DNA from: an uncultured Clostridia bacterium
GTDB taxonomy: Bacteria; Bacillota; Clostridia; TANB77; CAG-508
Direction of reading: 5' to 3'
DNA length: 64,000 nucleotides
NCBI GenBank assembly: GCA_944390285.1
Contig: CALXPN010000005.1
Coordinates: forward strand, 50,624-114,623
Of this stretch, positions 9,595-18,527 are shown piece after piece; positions within the stretch are counted from its first letter, which is position 1; every line of letters begins with the position of its first letter. The notes under the pieces were generated by a model. The model saw nothing but the letters and a program-made list of their open reading frames with translations, ran no database searches and was not told where the DNA came from. The position numbers and the translations under genes are program-made.

Positions 9595-10572
9595 ATGATA
9601 GTTTATGAGAAAAATAATAAAAAAATTACATCTAGAAAATATTATAGAGAAGAAAAAAAGAGTTTGGAAAAAGAAGTAGAAAGAGTATCTGAATGTGTAG
9701 ATGATTCCATAGCTGTTTTAGAGAATTTAAAAAGAGGACAATGTCCAATAAATTCTCCTAACTATCAACATGAATTAAGACAATATTATAGGTGGACTTA
9801 TGTGTTAAATGAGAATAATTTAAGATTAAAATTTATTAGACCAAACAATAAAGATGATATTGAATATAGAAGTCAGATGCATTCAGATTTATTTGTTTAT
9901 CAACTACAAAATATAATTGCTCCAAATGGAACACCTTTAATGGATTTAAGATTTCATGGAACACCAATCTATTTTGCACAGCAAATTATAGAAACAGGCT
10001 CAATTACTTCAAGTATGGATAGATTTGGTAATTATAATAATAGCACAAATATTAATGGTGAGATTTCTACATCTAGAATACATGATTTAAAAAGAGCAAT
10101 GGATTTATATTCTGATATGATTGGATATAAAAGCTGTATGCCTGCAGGTTGTGTATTTGCAGTTTTCCCAAGAGATTATGAAGATAGTGTATATGGTGTG
10201 GACACAATGCATAATATAGATTTTAGAAAAAATCCACAACAACTTTTTGGAATTTTCACAACTCCAGAAAATATTAAGCAAGTAAAAGGTTGGATGAGTG
10301 AGTATGGATTTAATCCAGATTTAGTTTATAATTTTGAAGAATTTTTAAAAGTTACTCAAATGGCAGTTTTAAATATTACAAATAATCAAATACTAAACGA
10401 AGGAGGAACTCCTACAACTAGATTAGATACACAAGAATATGGTCATACTTCTAGATTGGATATGCAAAGATTAACATTAAATGCTTTACAAAATGTACAT
10501 CATACAGATATAATTGGAATGGATAATAGATTAAGTAGAAGAGTAAATTCTAAAATGAATGATGGGAGATAA
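9595..10572 (+). CDS. uncharacterised protein with HGT motif, possible ADP-ribosyltransferase-like fold
   Basis: The 325-residue protein starts at ATG 9595 behind AGGAGA. Around residue 121 it reads RFHGTPIYFAQQIIETGSI. The order HGT, short helix, I-I-x-x-G matches the first strand and helix of PARP/Tpt1-type ADP-ribosyltransferases, where the His contacts NAD. Possible later elements are GEISTS (about 157) and MPAGCVFAVFP (about 182). I cannot identify the second Tyr and the Glu/variable residue with confidence, so the assignment is tentative. There is no signal peptide. It lies 27 bases after the transglutaminase-fold gene and 3 bases before the second small helical protein, so it is surely co-expressed with them. 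Confidence 0.6.
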   Translation: MIVYEKNNKKITSRKYYREEKKSLEKEVERVSECVDDSIAVLENLKRGQCPINSPNYQHELRQYYRWTYVLNENNLRLKFIRPNNKDDIEYRSQMHSDLFVYQLQNIIAPNGTPLMDLRFHGTPIYFAQQIIETGSITSSMDRFGNYNNSTNINGEISTSRIHDLKRAMDLYSDMIGYKSCMPAGCVFAVFPRDYEDSVYGVDTMHNIDFRKNPQQLFGIFTTPENIKQVKGWMSEYGFNPDLVYNFEEFLKVTQMAVLNITNNQILNEGGTPTTRLDTQEYGHTSRLDMQRLTLNALQNVHHTDIIGMDNRLSRRVNSKMNDGR

Positions 10573-10575
10573 AAT

Positions 10576-11043
10576 ATGAGTAATAATTATGAAAAAGCTT
10601 ATACAGAAGTTTTAGAAATTTTAAAATATTTGCCAAAAGAAGAGTATGAAAAAATTCCTGAAGAAAGAATAGAATTTTTTAAAAATAATTGTGCAAAAGA
10701 TTATTCATTTAAGTTTGATATATCTAAAACATTAGAAGAACAAAAATTTTTAGAAGAAACTAATTCAATTATTATTATATTATTTAGGGATTATTTTGCG
10801 ACAGATAAACAAAAAGAAAAACTTCAAAAAATATTATTAGAAAATGAAAGAAAATATCAAGAAAAACAAAAAGAAATATATAATCCAGATAAATTATTTG
10901 AAAAACCAAATACAATGAAAATAGAAAATGAAGCTCAGAATAACAAAACAGCTAATATGCAATTAATAGAAGTACAAAACGAGAGTAAATTAAGGCTCAT
11001 ATTTGAAAAAATTATTAGTTGGATAAAAAATTTAAAAAAATAA
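10576..11043 (+). CDS. small helical protein with YNPD-LF motif, copy 2
   Basis: The 155-residue protein starts three bases after the stop of the HGT-motif gene, with GGGAGA as ribosome site. It is a paralogue of 6522-6950: an N-terminal Y-x-E-V-L-E-I-L-K-Y-L, the segment IPEERIEFFK, then RDYFATDKQKEKLQKILLE, the shared YNPDKLFEK motif (about residue 97) and a C-terminal basic helix IISWIKNLKK. It is charged and helical without membrane spans. Having related small proteins at both ends of the cluster suggests a partner or inhibitor role for the enzymes between them, which is inference. Confidence 0.75.
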   Translation: MSNNYEKAYTEVLEILKYLPKEEYEKIPEERIEFFKNNCAKDYSFKFDISKTLEEQKFLEETNSIIIILFRDYFATDKQKEKLQKILLENERKYQEKQKEIYNPDKLFEKPNTMKIENEAQNNKTANMQLIEVQNESKLRLIFEKIISWIKNLKK

Positions 11044-11051
11044 AATTTATA

Positions 11052-11404
11052 CCTCTGGGAACGGATAGAGCACATCTGCTTTATCATGACTTCGAAAAAT
11101 ATATGAACTTCCTGATGAAATTATGCATGATATAAATACATTCATGTATGAAGGCAAGTTCATAGGAAAGCCCAATCCTTTTAATGATAAGGTGAGGACA
11201 TTCTGCCAGAATCCATCTGGGTTTGTTTCAGCAGAGGTTTACAAAGATGGATTAACTCTGGCAAATGGACATTCAATGAAAGACAAGAAGAGTGAGTATA
11301 CAAATCTTGCTTTACTTGTTTCGATTAAGCTGGAAAAAGAGGTGATAGCTCCTCTTGAATATGCAAGAAATATTGGAAGAAATCTCAATAGACTTGCAAG
11401 TTGA
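11052..11404 (+). pseudogene. remnant of a foreign gene (unrecognised)
   Basis: An open frame at 11123-11404 encodes 93 residues from MHDINTFMYEGKF to NLNRLAS, but its ATG has no ribosome site and the frame is open without a start back to 11090. Directly upstream, another frame reads PLGTDRAHLLYHDFEKY, which looks like the missing preceding part. Together they suggest the C-terminal end of a longer protein broken by a frameshift and a 5' deletion. Codons such as CTG, AAG and CTC are frequent, unlike the neighbours, pointing to acquisition from a less AT-rich donor. I do not recognise the family. Confidence 0.5.
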
Positions 11405-11420
11405 GATAATTAACATGTAA

Positions 11421-11469
11421 AGGAAAATATCACAGTTTCTCGAAAGAGGACTGTGATATTTCCTTTTTA
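11421..11469 (+). terminator. rho-independent terminator
   Basis: AGGAAAATATCACAGT pairs with ACTGTGATATTTCCT (one bulged A) around a 13-base loop and is followed by TTTTTAT. It ends the accessory cluster and remnant and insulates polA. Confidence 0.85.
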
Positions 11470-11539
11470 TAAAAATTTATAGATTAATTTTTTAAAATAT
11501 GATATATTATAAAAAAATAATTTGATTTAGGAGGAAATT

Positions 11540-14254
11540 TTGGAAAAATTAGTTGTTATAGATGGAAATAGTATTTTAAATAGAGCTTTTTATGGGATAA
11601 TGAGTAGCAAAATGCTTCAAACAGCAGATGGAACATATACAAATGCTGTATATGGATTTCTAGCAATAATGTTTAAATTATTTGAAGATGTTAAACCTGA
11701 TTACATAGCAGTAGCTTTTGATATGAAACATCCAACCAAAAGACATGAAATGTATAAAGAATATAAAGCTACAAGAAAAGGAATGCCAGATGAACTTGCA
11801 GTTCAACTTCCAATAATAAAAGATGTTTTAAATGCAATGAATATAAAAGTAATAGAAAAAGAGGGGTATGAAGCTGATGATATTTTAGGAACTCTTGCAA
11901 AAACTGCAGAAAAAGAGGGATTAACAGCAATATTGCTTACAGGTGATAGAGATTCTTTTCAGCTTGCATCAGATAAAACAACAATAAGAATCCCAAGAAC
12001 AAAAGGAGGAAAGACAGAAACAGAGAATTTTGATAAAAACAAAATTATTGAAGTTTATGGTGTAAAACCAAAACAATTAATAGAAGTAAAAGGACTTATG
12101 GGAGATTCTTCTGATAATATACCAGGAGTTCCAGGAGTAGGGGAAAAAACAGCATTAAATTTGATAAAAGAGTATGAAACAATTGATAATATATATAATA
12201 AATTAGAAAAAGATGAACCAGTAGCAAAAGGAAAATTAAAAGAAAATTTGACTAATAACAAGGATTTAGCAATACTTTCAAGAGAACTTGGAAGAATAGA
12301 TGTAAATGCACCTATTAATAAAGATTTATCTGAATATAAAGTTAAAGAATGGGATAAAGAAAAAGTATTAGAAATCTTTAAAAAATTAAGATTTAATAGA
12401 TATATTGAAAGATTTAATTTATTAAATGATTTAAAATCAGAAAGCAAAACAGAAGATGTTAAGTCACTTTTTGAACATGAATTATTAGAAGATGATTCTA
12501 AAATAGAAAATTTAATAAATAAAATTAATGATGAAAAAATATTGTATTATTATTTTGAAAAAACGGAAACAAATGATACTACTTTAATTATTAAAAAAAT
12601 AATAAAATATATTAATATTTATGAAAAAACAGAGAATAAAGTTTATACAATGGATTTTGATAATATCAAGTTTAAAACTGTGTTTGAAAATAAAGATATC
12701 TTAAAATGTGGATATAGAATAAAAGAAGATTATATTGTTTTAAAACAAAATGGCATAAATCCACAAAACATGATGTATGATGCTAAAATTGCAACATATA
12801 TTTTAAATTCTACTTCAAATTTGTATTCATTGGAAGATATCTCAAAACAATATTTGAATCTGGATATAACATTATATTCTGAACCTGAAGAAAAAAATAT
12901 TCAAACAAGTTTATTTGATAATTCTAACAATAGTGATGAATCTGAAAAAAAATCAAATTATATAAATGCTATGTATGCTTATATTATAGGAAAATCTAGA
13001 GAAATTATTTTGGAAGAATTATCAAAAATAGATGCATTAGATTTATTTAATAATATTGAAATGCCAATTGCAGAAATATTAGCTGAAATGCAATTAGAAG
13101 GTATGTGTATAGATGAGAAAGAATTAATAAAATATGGAGAAAATTTAAAAGAGCATATAGAAGAACTAAGGATTGATATTTATAATTTAGCAGGAGAAGA
13201 ATTTAATATAAATTCTACAAAACAACTAGCAAATATATTATTCGAAAAATTAAACTTAACACCATCTAAAAAAACTAAAAGTGGTTATTCAACAGATGTT
13301 GAAGCATTAGAAAAAATTAAAAATTCTCATCCAATTATTGAAAAAATATTAGAATATAGACAACTTATGAAGTTAAATTCTACTTATGTAGAAGGAATGA
13401 TTCCCTTTATAAATGAGAAAACAGGAAGAATTCATACATTTTTTCACCAAACAGTTACTGCAACAGGAAGATTAAGTAGTACAGATCCAAACCTTCAAAA
13501 TATACCAACTAGGACAGAGCTAGGAAAAAAATTAAGAAAAGTTTTTAAAGCAGGTAGTGGAAAAGTATTTTTAGATGCAGATTATTCACAAGTAGAATTA
13601 AGAGTTTTAGCACATATGGCAAATGATGAAACTATGATTAATGCATTTAATTCTGGTGCAGATATTCATACAATAAGTGCTTCGCAAGTTTTTAAAGTAC
13701 CAATAGAAGAAGTTTCTAAACAATTAAGAAGTAGAGCAAAAGCTGTAAATTTTGGAATAGTATATGGAATAAGCGAATTCGGACTTGCAGAACAAATAGA
13801 TATAAAAAGAAAAGAAGCAAAACAATATATAGAACAATACTTAGAAACATATCATGGTATAAGAGATTATATGAAAAATATTGTAGAAGAGGCAAAAAGA
13901 AAAGGATATGTAGAAACTTTATTTAAAAGAAGAAGATATATTCCAGAGTTAAATTCTAAAAATTATATGGTTCGAAAATTTGGAGACAGGGCAGCTATGA
14001 ATACACCAATACAAGGGACTGCAGCAGATATAATGAAGATTGCAATGATAAAAGTTTATAATGAACTTAAAAATAGAAATTTAAAATCTAAAATAGTATT
14101 GCAAATACATGATGAATTAATAATAGAAACAGTTTTAGAAGAAAAAGATGAGGTAAGAAATTTATTAAAAGAATGCATGGAAAGCTCAGCAAAGCTTTCA
14201 GTTCCTTTAAATGTAGATGTTGAAGAAGGAAAAAACTGGTATCAAGCAAAATAA
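11540..14254 (+). CDS. polA: DNA polymerase I
   Basis: The 904-residue protein has the three-part Pol I layout. The 5'-nuclease domain covers about 1-290 (VIDGNSILNRAFYG, YEADDILGTL, GLMGDSSDNIPGVPGVGEKT). The middle 3'-5' exonuclease-like domain (about 300-490) has lost the first D-x-E motif, so proofreading is probably absent, as in many Gram-positive Pol I enzymes. The family A polymerase domain runs from about 510 to 904, with DADYSQVELR (catalytic Asp681), the O-helix RSRAKAVNFGIVYG and QIHDEL (Asp858). It removes primers and fills repair gaps. The start is TTG 11540 behind AGGAGG. Confidence 0.96.
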   Translation: MEKLVVIDGNSILNRAFYGIMSSKMLQTADGTYTNAVYGFLAIMFKLFEDVKPDYIAVAFDMKHPTKRHEMYKEYKATRKGMPDELAVQLPIIKDVLNAMNIKVIEKEGYEADDILGTLAKTAEKEGLTAILLTGDRDSFQLASDKTTIRIPRTKGGKTETENFDKNKIIEVYGVKPKQLIEVKGLMGDSSDNIPGVPGVGEKTALNLIKEYETIDNIYNKLEKDEPVAKGKLKENLTNNKDLAILSRELGRIDVNAPINKDLSEYKVKEWDKEKVLEIFKKLRFNRYIERFNLLNDLKSESKTEDVKSLFEHELLEDDSKIENLINKINDEKILYYYFEKTETNDTTLIIKKIIKYINIYEKTENKVYTMDFDNIKFKTVFENKDILKCGYRIKEDYIVLKQNGINPQNMMYDAKIATYILNSTSNLYSLEDISKQYLNLDITLYSEPEEKNIQTSLFDNSNNSDESEKKSNYINAMYAYIIGKSREIILEELSKIDALDLFNNIEMPIAEILAEMQLEGMCIDEKELIKYGENLKEHIEELRIDIYNLAGEEFNINSTKQLANILFEKLNLTPSKKTKSGYSTDVEALEKIKNSHPIIEKILEYRQLMKLNSTYVEGMIPFINEKTGRIHTFFHQTVTATGRLSSTDPNLQNIPTRTELGKKLRKVFKAGSGKVFLDADYSQVELRVLAHMANDETMINAFNSGADIHTISASQVFKVPIEEVSKQLRSRAKAVNFGIVYGISEFGLAEQIDIKRKEAKQYIEQYLETYHGIRDYMKNIVEEAKRKGYVETLFKRRRYIPELNSKNYMVRKFGDRAAMNTPIQGTAADIMKIAMIKVYNELKNRNLKSKIVLQIHDELIIETVLEEKDEVRNLLKECMESSAKLSVPLNVDVEEGKNWYQAK

Positions 14255-14272
14255 AATAAGGAGAAAAATTCA

Positions 14273-15103
14273 ATGAAAAGAAAAGATGTAAAAGAAAAAA
14301 AGCAAAAAATAGTTACTACATCTAATTCAAATAAAAAAGAAATTACATTATATTTAATTCTTAGAATACTCGTAATATTAGTAATGATAAGACAGATTTT
14401 TTTAGGAGAATGGAATAATGTATTTTTATGTATTTTAACTTTAATTCTTTTTTTAGTGCCTATATTTATAGAAAAAAGAATTAATATTGAATTGCCAGAT
14501 GCTCTCCAAACTATTATATTATTATTTATTTTTTCTGCTGAAATTTTAGGAGAAATTAATGAGTATTATTTAACAATTAAATATTGGGATACAATTCTTC
14601 ATACTATTAATGGATTTTTATGTGCTGGAATAGGTTTTTCACTTATAGATATATTAAATAAGAAAGAATCTACTTATATTTCTTTATCACCTATTTTTGT
14701 GGCGCTAGTTGCGTTTTCATTTTCGATGACTATAGGTGTTATGTGGGAATTTTTTGAATATGGTGTAGATTCTGTACTTAATAAAGATATGCAAAAAGAT
14801 AAAGTTGTTACAGAAATTTCTACAGTAAATTTAGAGCCAAATGGAAGAAATATACCAGTTGTTATAAATAATATAGAAAAAACAATAATCCAATCTCGAG
14901 ATAAAAATGGAAATATTCAAGAATATATAGTAGATGATGGTTTTTTAGATATAGGTCTTCATGATACAATGGAAGATTTAATAGTAAATTTTATAGGAGC
15001 TACAGTTTTTTCAATTTTTGGATTTTTGTATATAGAAAATAGAGATAAGTATAAATTTTTAGAAAATTTTATAATGAAAAGGAAAAGAGAAAAAAGAATA
15101 TAA
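14273..15103 (+). CDS. YjdF/DUF2238-like membrane protein
   Basis: The 276-residue protein has a basic N-terminus of about 22 residues, then about six membrane helices. Conserved-looking signatures are YWDTILHTINGF, VMWEFFEYGVD (an acidic/aromatic motif within a helix) and LHDTMEDLIVNFIGA, which match the YjdF/DUF2238 pattern. A soluble loop of about 60 residues interrupts the helices after WEFFEYG. The function is unknown. It is 18 bases downstream of polA with an AAGGAG site and is probably co-transcribed. The metK promoter follows immediately. Confidence 0.75.
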   Translation: MKRKDVKEKKQKIVTTSNSNKKEITLYLILRILVILVMIRQIFLGEWNNVFLCILTLILFLVPIFIEKRINIELPDALQTIILLFIFSAEILGEINEYYLTIKYWDTILHTINGFLCAGIGFSLIDILNKKESTYISLSPIFVALVAFSFSMTIGVMWEFFEYGVDSVLNKDMQKDKVVTEISTVNLEPNGRNIPVVINNIEKTIIQSRDKNGNIQEYIVDDGFLDIGLHDTMEDLIVNFIGATVFSIFGFLYIENRDKYKFLENFIMKRKREKRI

Positions 15104-15135
15104 GATTGAAAAACATGAATTTATAGAGACTTTGC

Positions 15136-15164
15136 TTGACAAAATTCATATTTTGTTGTAAAAT
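15136..15164 (+). promoter_or_regulatory. sigma-A promoter of the metK leader
   Basis: TTGACA (15136-15141), a 17-base spacer and TAAAAT (15159-15164). It lies just upstream of the SAM aptamer. Confidence 0.85.
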
Positions 15165-15174
15165 ATCGAAAGTA

Positions 15175-15328
15175 AAATGTTATCAAGAGTGGACGAGAGA
15201 ATCGGCTTTAAGACTCCACAGCAACCTATTTATTTAGGTGCTAATACCGACAAAGCACAAAAAAGTGTTTTGAATGATGATTTAGAGTTGGTTATTCAAG
15301 AGACTTTGCATGTGCAAAGTCTTTTTTT
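15175..15328 (+). promoter_or_regulatory. SAM-I (S-box) riboswitch
   Basis: The leader contains the conserved S-box blocks in order: ATCAAGAG, a GA-rich segment followed by CGGCTTTAAGACTCC, the CAGCAACCT block and AGGTGCTAATACC, then a terminator hairpin. In the known mechanism, SAM binding stabilises the aptamer and lets the terminator form, switching off the downstream SAM synthetase gene. Position between a consensus promoter and metK fits. The exact P1 and anti-terminator pairing was not resolved here. Confidence 0.92.
15300..15328 (+). terminator. riboswitch expression-platform terminator
   Basis: AGACTTTGCA and TGCAAAGTCT form a 10-bp stem with almost no loop, followed by seven T residues. 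It is the off-state of the SAM riboswitch and ends 16 bases before the metK start codon. Confidence 0.88.
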
Positions 15329-15343
15329 GGTAGGAGGGAAATT

Positions 15344-16489
15344 ATGAAAAGATTATTTACATCTGAAAGTGTTACAGAAGGACATCCAGATAAACTTTGT
15401 GATTATATATCAGATAGTATATTAGACGCATATATTACAAGAGATCCATATTCAAGGGTAGCTTGTGAAACTGTAGCTGGAAAAGGACAAATTTTAGTAA
15501 CAGGAGAAATAACTTCAAATGCAGAAGTAGATATTGAGAAAATAGTAAGAGAAACTATAAAAGAAGTAGGGTTTGACAATGCAAACACAGATATAGATTA
15601 TAAAACTTGTAAAGTTTTAATAAATATATCAAAACAATCTTCAGATATTGCGCTTGGTGTAGATAAATCTTTAGAACAAAAACAAGGTTCTAAAGAAGAG
15701 TCAGAAGGTGCAGGAGATCAAGGAATGATGTTTGGATATGCTAGCAATGAAACTGAAGAATATATGCCAATGCCAATTTGCTTAGCACATAAATTAGCTA
15801 AAAGATTATCTGATGTAAGAAAAGAAAAAATAATAGATTATATAAGACCAGATGGTAAGGTTCAAGTTACAGTAGAGTATGAAAAAGGTGAGCCTAAAAG
15901 AATTGATACTATAGTAATTTCTACTCAGCATAAAGAAAAAGCAGATTTAGAACAACTGAAAAAAGACATAAAAGAGTATGTTATAAAACCTGTTGTACCA
16001 GAAAATTTATTAGATAATAATACAAAATATTACATAAATCCTACAGGTAGATTTGTAATTGGAGGGCCTTTAGGAGATAGTGGATTAACAGGAAGAAAAA
16101 TTATTGTAGATACATATGGTGGATATAGTCGTCATGGTGGTGGAGCTTTTTCTGGTAAAGATCCAACAAAAGTAGATAGATCAGCAGCATATATGGCGAG
16201 ATTTATTGCAAAAAATATTGTAGCAAATGGATTTGCGAAAAAATGTGAAATTCAATTATCTTATGCTATTGGTGTTGCAAAACCTATTTCAATTTATGTA
16301 GATACTTTTGGAACGGGAAAACTTTCAGATACAGAAATAGTGAAAAAAATTAATAATACATTTAATTTGACTCCAAGAGGAATTATAGAAACATTAGATT
16401 TGAGAAAACCTATTTATAAAAAAACTACTAATTATGGACATTTTGGAAAAAAAGACTTACCTTGGGAGAAGATTATAAAAATGGTATAA
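15344..16489 (+). CDS. metK: S-adenosylmethionine synthetase
   Basis: The 381-residue enzyme makes SAM from methionine and ATP. The family motifs are complete: [12 protein letters not shown] at the N-terminus, the [15 protein letters not shown]-binding loop (about 121-132), [21 protein letters not shown] and [19 protein letters not shown] (P-loop). The ATG follows TAGGAGGGAAATT. It stands alone between its riboswitch and a strong terminator, so it forms a single-gene transcription unit controlled by SAM. Confidence 0.98.
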   Translation: MKRLFTSESVTEGHPDKLCDYISDSILDAYITRDPYSRVACETVAGKGQILVTGEITSNAEVDIEKIVRETIKEVGFDNANTDIDYKTCKVLINISKQSSDIALGVDKSLEQKQGSKEESEGAGDQGMMFGYASNETEEYMPMPICLAHKLAKRLSDVRKEKIIDYIRPDGKVQVTVEYEKGEPKRIDTIVISTQHKEKADLEQLKKDIKEYVIKPVVPENLLDNNTKYYINPTGRFVIGGPLGDSGLTGRKIIVDTYGGYSRHGGGAFSGKDPTKVDRSAAYMARFIAKNIVANGFAKKCEIQLSYAIGVAKPISIYVDTFGTGKLSDTEIVKKINNTFNLTPRGIIETLDLRKPIYKKTTNYGHFGKKDLPWEKIIKMV

Positions 16490-16531
16490 AAAAACTTCTA
16501 AATACTAATTTTAGTATTTAGAAGTTTTTTA
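16490..16531 (+). terminator. rho-independent terminator after metK
   Basis: AACTTCTAAATACTAA and TTAGTATTTAGAAGTT form a 16-bp perfect stem with a two-base loop followed by TTTTAT. It starts directly after the metK stop. Confidence 0.92.
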
Positions 16532-16558
16532 TTTAACACAAATGTAATATTGAAAATA

Positions 16559-16587
16559 TTGACTTTTCTTGCTATTATCTATATAAT
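16559..16587 (+). promoter_or_regulatory. sigma-A promoter of the secreted autolysin gene
   Basis: TTGACT (16559-16564), a 17-base spacer and TATAAT (16582-16587), 45 bases before the start codon of the gene at 16633. Confidence 0.8.
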
Positions 16588-16632
16588 TTACTCAAATAAT
16601 GGGATTTTTATACATATGAAAAGAGGTGTTTT

Positions 16633-18417
16633 ATGTTGAGAATGAAAAAAATAGTAGTATTTGCATTGTTAATAACGATTTTGTCATACTTAATATTATC
16701 TTTTAATCCAATTACTACTAGTAATTCTTATGCAGCAGATTATCCAGCAGGAACTTTGTCACGTGATATAAATGGAATAGATGATAATTTATATCCTGGA
16801 TTTAAAAGTTTGATACAGAGTATGCAATCTAAACATTCTAACTATACTTTTTTAGTATATTATACAGGAATGGATTGGAATGAAGTACTTACGGCAGAAT
16901 ATCAAGGACATGGAAAAAGCCCTAAAAATTTATTTCAAATAGGAAATAATTATAATGGAATGTGGGTGTGTCCAATTTGCGGGACAACAAGATATGATAA
17001 TGGCTCTTGGTGTTGTGCATCTTTAGAAGCACTTGCATATATGATGGATCCTAGAAATTCAATAAATGATAGTGATGTATTTCAATTTAAAGATTTAGAA
17101 GGAGCAGATGTTACATATAATGATATAGCTAGAGTTGTTTCCGGTTATGGAGCATATTTAAATAATTCAGAAGCAATACAAGCAATTGTAGATGCAAGTA
17201 ATCAATATAGAATAAATGGATATTTCTTAGTAGCTAAAATTATAAATGAACATGGAAAAAATGGTTCAGCACTAAGTAATGGTAATGGATATAATGGTAA
17301 TTATGTAGGAGTATATAATTATTTTAATATAGGTTCTTATGGTAACAGTTCGTCAGCAATTATAAATAATGGTTTGTCATATGCACAAAGCAAGGGTTGG
17401 ACATCTATCAGGGCATCAATATTTGGTGGAACAGCAGAGGTAAGAGATTCTTATATGAATAAGTATAGTCAAAATACATTTTATTATCAAAAATTTAATG
17501 TATCTGGAAGATCTTCTATGGCCTCACATCAATATCAACAAAACATAATGGCAGCACAAAGTCAAGGAAGTAGTATGAAGGCATATTACAATAATTCTTC
17601 AACAGTACAACATACTTTTATAATTCCTTTGTTTAAAAATATGCCAAAATCAGCTTGTGCAAGACCAAGTTTAACAACTCAAAATAAAGTAACATATGAA
17701 GATGGAGTTGTTCAAAATGTTAGTTCATCTTTAACTGTTAGAGCATCAGCAAATGGTACAGCAATAGGAAAATTAAATAATAATGAATCTATAAAAATAT
17801 TAAAAAGAGCAACTAGTCAAGTAGCAGGATATTATTGGGATTTAATAGTTTCAAATGTAGATGGAACATATGGATATGCAGCAAGAGAGGTAGGAGGAGA
17901 TGTATGTATCGTCTCAAAAGGAACAACAGGTTCTTCTGGAGGCTCTACTGCACCTTCAGATCCATTTGAAGACAATAATCAAGGAAATACAGGAGATTCT
18001 GGAGGAAATAGTTCAGATGGAAATACTACAGTTAATATAGAAAATGATATTAAGGTTTCTGGTAACAATATATTAACAGTTCCAAATGTAACTTGTGAAA
18101 ATATTAAAACGAAATATACAGATGCTGTTATTAAAAATAAATCTGGAACTACTGTAACAACAGGTAATATTGGAACAGGATATCAAGTGACAACTGGTGG
18201 AAAAACTTATGTAGTAGTTAAAAGAGGTGATACAGATGGAGATGGAGCAGTTACTGTCGTAGATGCTGTAATACTTTTAAATTCTGTAAAGGGCACAAAA
18301 ATACTAGAAAATGAATATAAAGAAGCTGCAAAAGTTAAAAATGGCGAGAATTATAATGTAACAGATGCAGTATCATTATTAAATTATATAAAAGGAACAT
18401 CAAAAATAACTGTATAA
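16633..18417 (+). CDS. secreted glucosaminidase-like autolysin with SH3 and dockerin-like domains
   Basis: The 594-residue protein has a signal peptide (basic start, hydrophobic core at 6-24, likely cleavage after SYA near residue 35). A cysteine cluster CPICGTT/CC follows at about 112-127. The endo-beta-N-acetylglucosaminidase domain (about 150-300) carries the expected catalytic Glu206 in IINEHGKNGSALS. A bacterial SH3 domain (about 365-425) precedes a Gly/Ser/Asn linker. The C-terminus (about 535-594) has two calcium-loop-like repeats, DTDGDGAVTVVDAVILLN and NYNVTDAVSLLN, as in type I dockerins. It probably cleaves peptidoglycan at the surface. The dockerin could anchor it to a cohesin scaffold, which is inference because no cohesin gene is visible here. 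Confidence 0.87.
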   Translation: MLRMKKIVVFALLITILSYLILSFNPITTSNSYAADYPAGTLSRDINGIDDNLYPGFKSLIQSMQSKHSNYTFLVYYTGMDWNEVLTAEYQGHGKSPKNLFQIGNNYNGMWVCPICGTTRYDNGSWCCASLEALAYMMDPRNSINDSDVFQFKDLEGADVTYNDIARVVSGYGAYLNNSEAIQAIVDASNQYRINGYFLVAKIINEHGKNGSALSNGNGYNGNYVGVYNYFNIGSYGNSSSAIINNGLSYAQSKGWTSIRASIFGGTAEVRDSYMNKYSQNTFYYQKFNVSGRSSMASHQYQQNIMAAQSQGSSMKAYYNNSSTVQHTFIIPLFKNMPKSACARPSLTTQNKVTYEDGVVQNVSSSLTVRASANGTAIGKLNNNESIKILKRATSQVAGYYWDLIVSNVDGTYGYAAREVGGDVCIVSKGTTGSSGGSTAPSDPFEDNNQGNTGDSGGNSSDGNTTVNIENDIKVSGNNILTVPNVTCENIKTKYTDAVIKNKSGTTVTTGNIGTGYQVTTGGKTYVVVKRGDTDGDGAVTVVDAVILLNSVKGTKILENEYKEAAKVKNGENYNVTDAVSLLNYIKGTSKITV

Positions 18418-18434
18418 AAATATAATAATTATAT

Positions 18435-18493
18435 AAAACAAAAGGTGGACATTAAGATAATTGCAAAAATTTATATGTCCACATTTTGTTTTT
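18435..18493 (+). terminator. rho-independent terminator
   Basis: ACAAAAGGTGGACAT and ATGTCCACATTTTGT form a long stem (one mismatch) around a loop of about 21 bases, followed by TTTTTT. It separates the autolysin gene from the zinc-ribbon gene. Confidence 0.82.
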
Positions 18494-18527
18494 TATGATA
18501 AATATTAATTTTTTTAGGAGGAAACAA

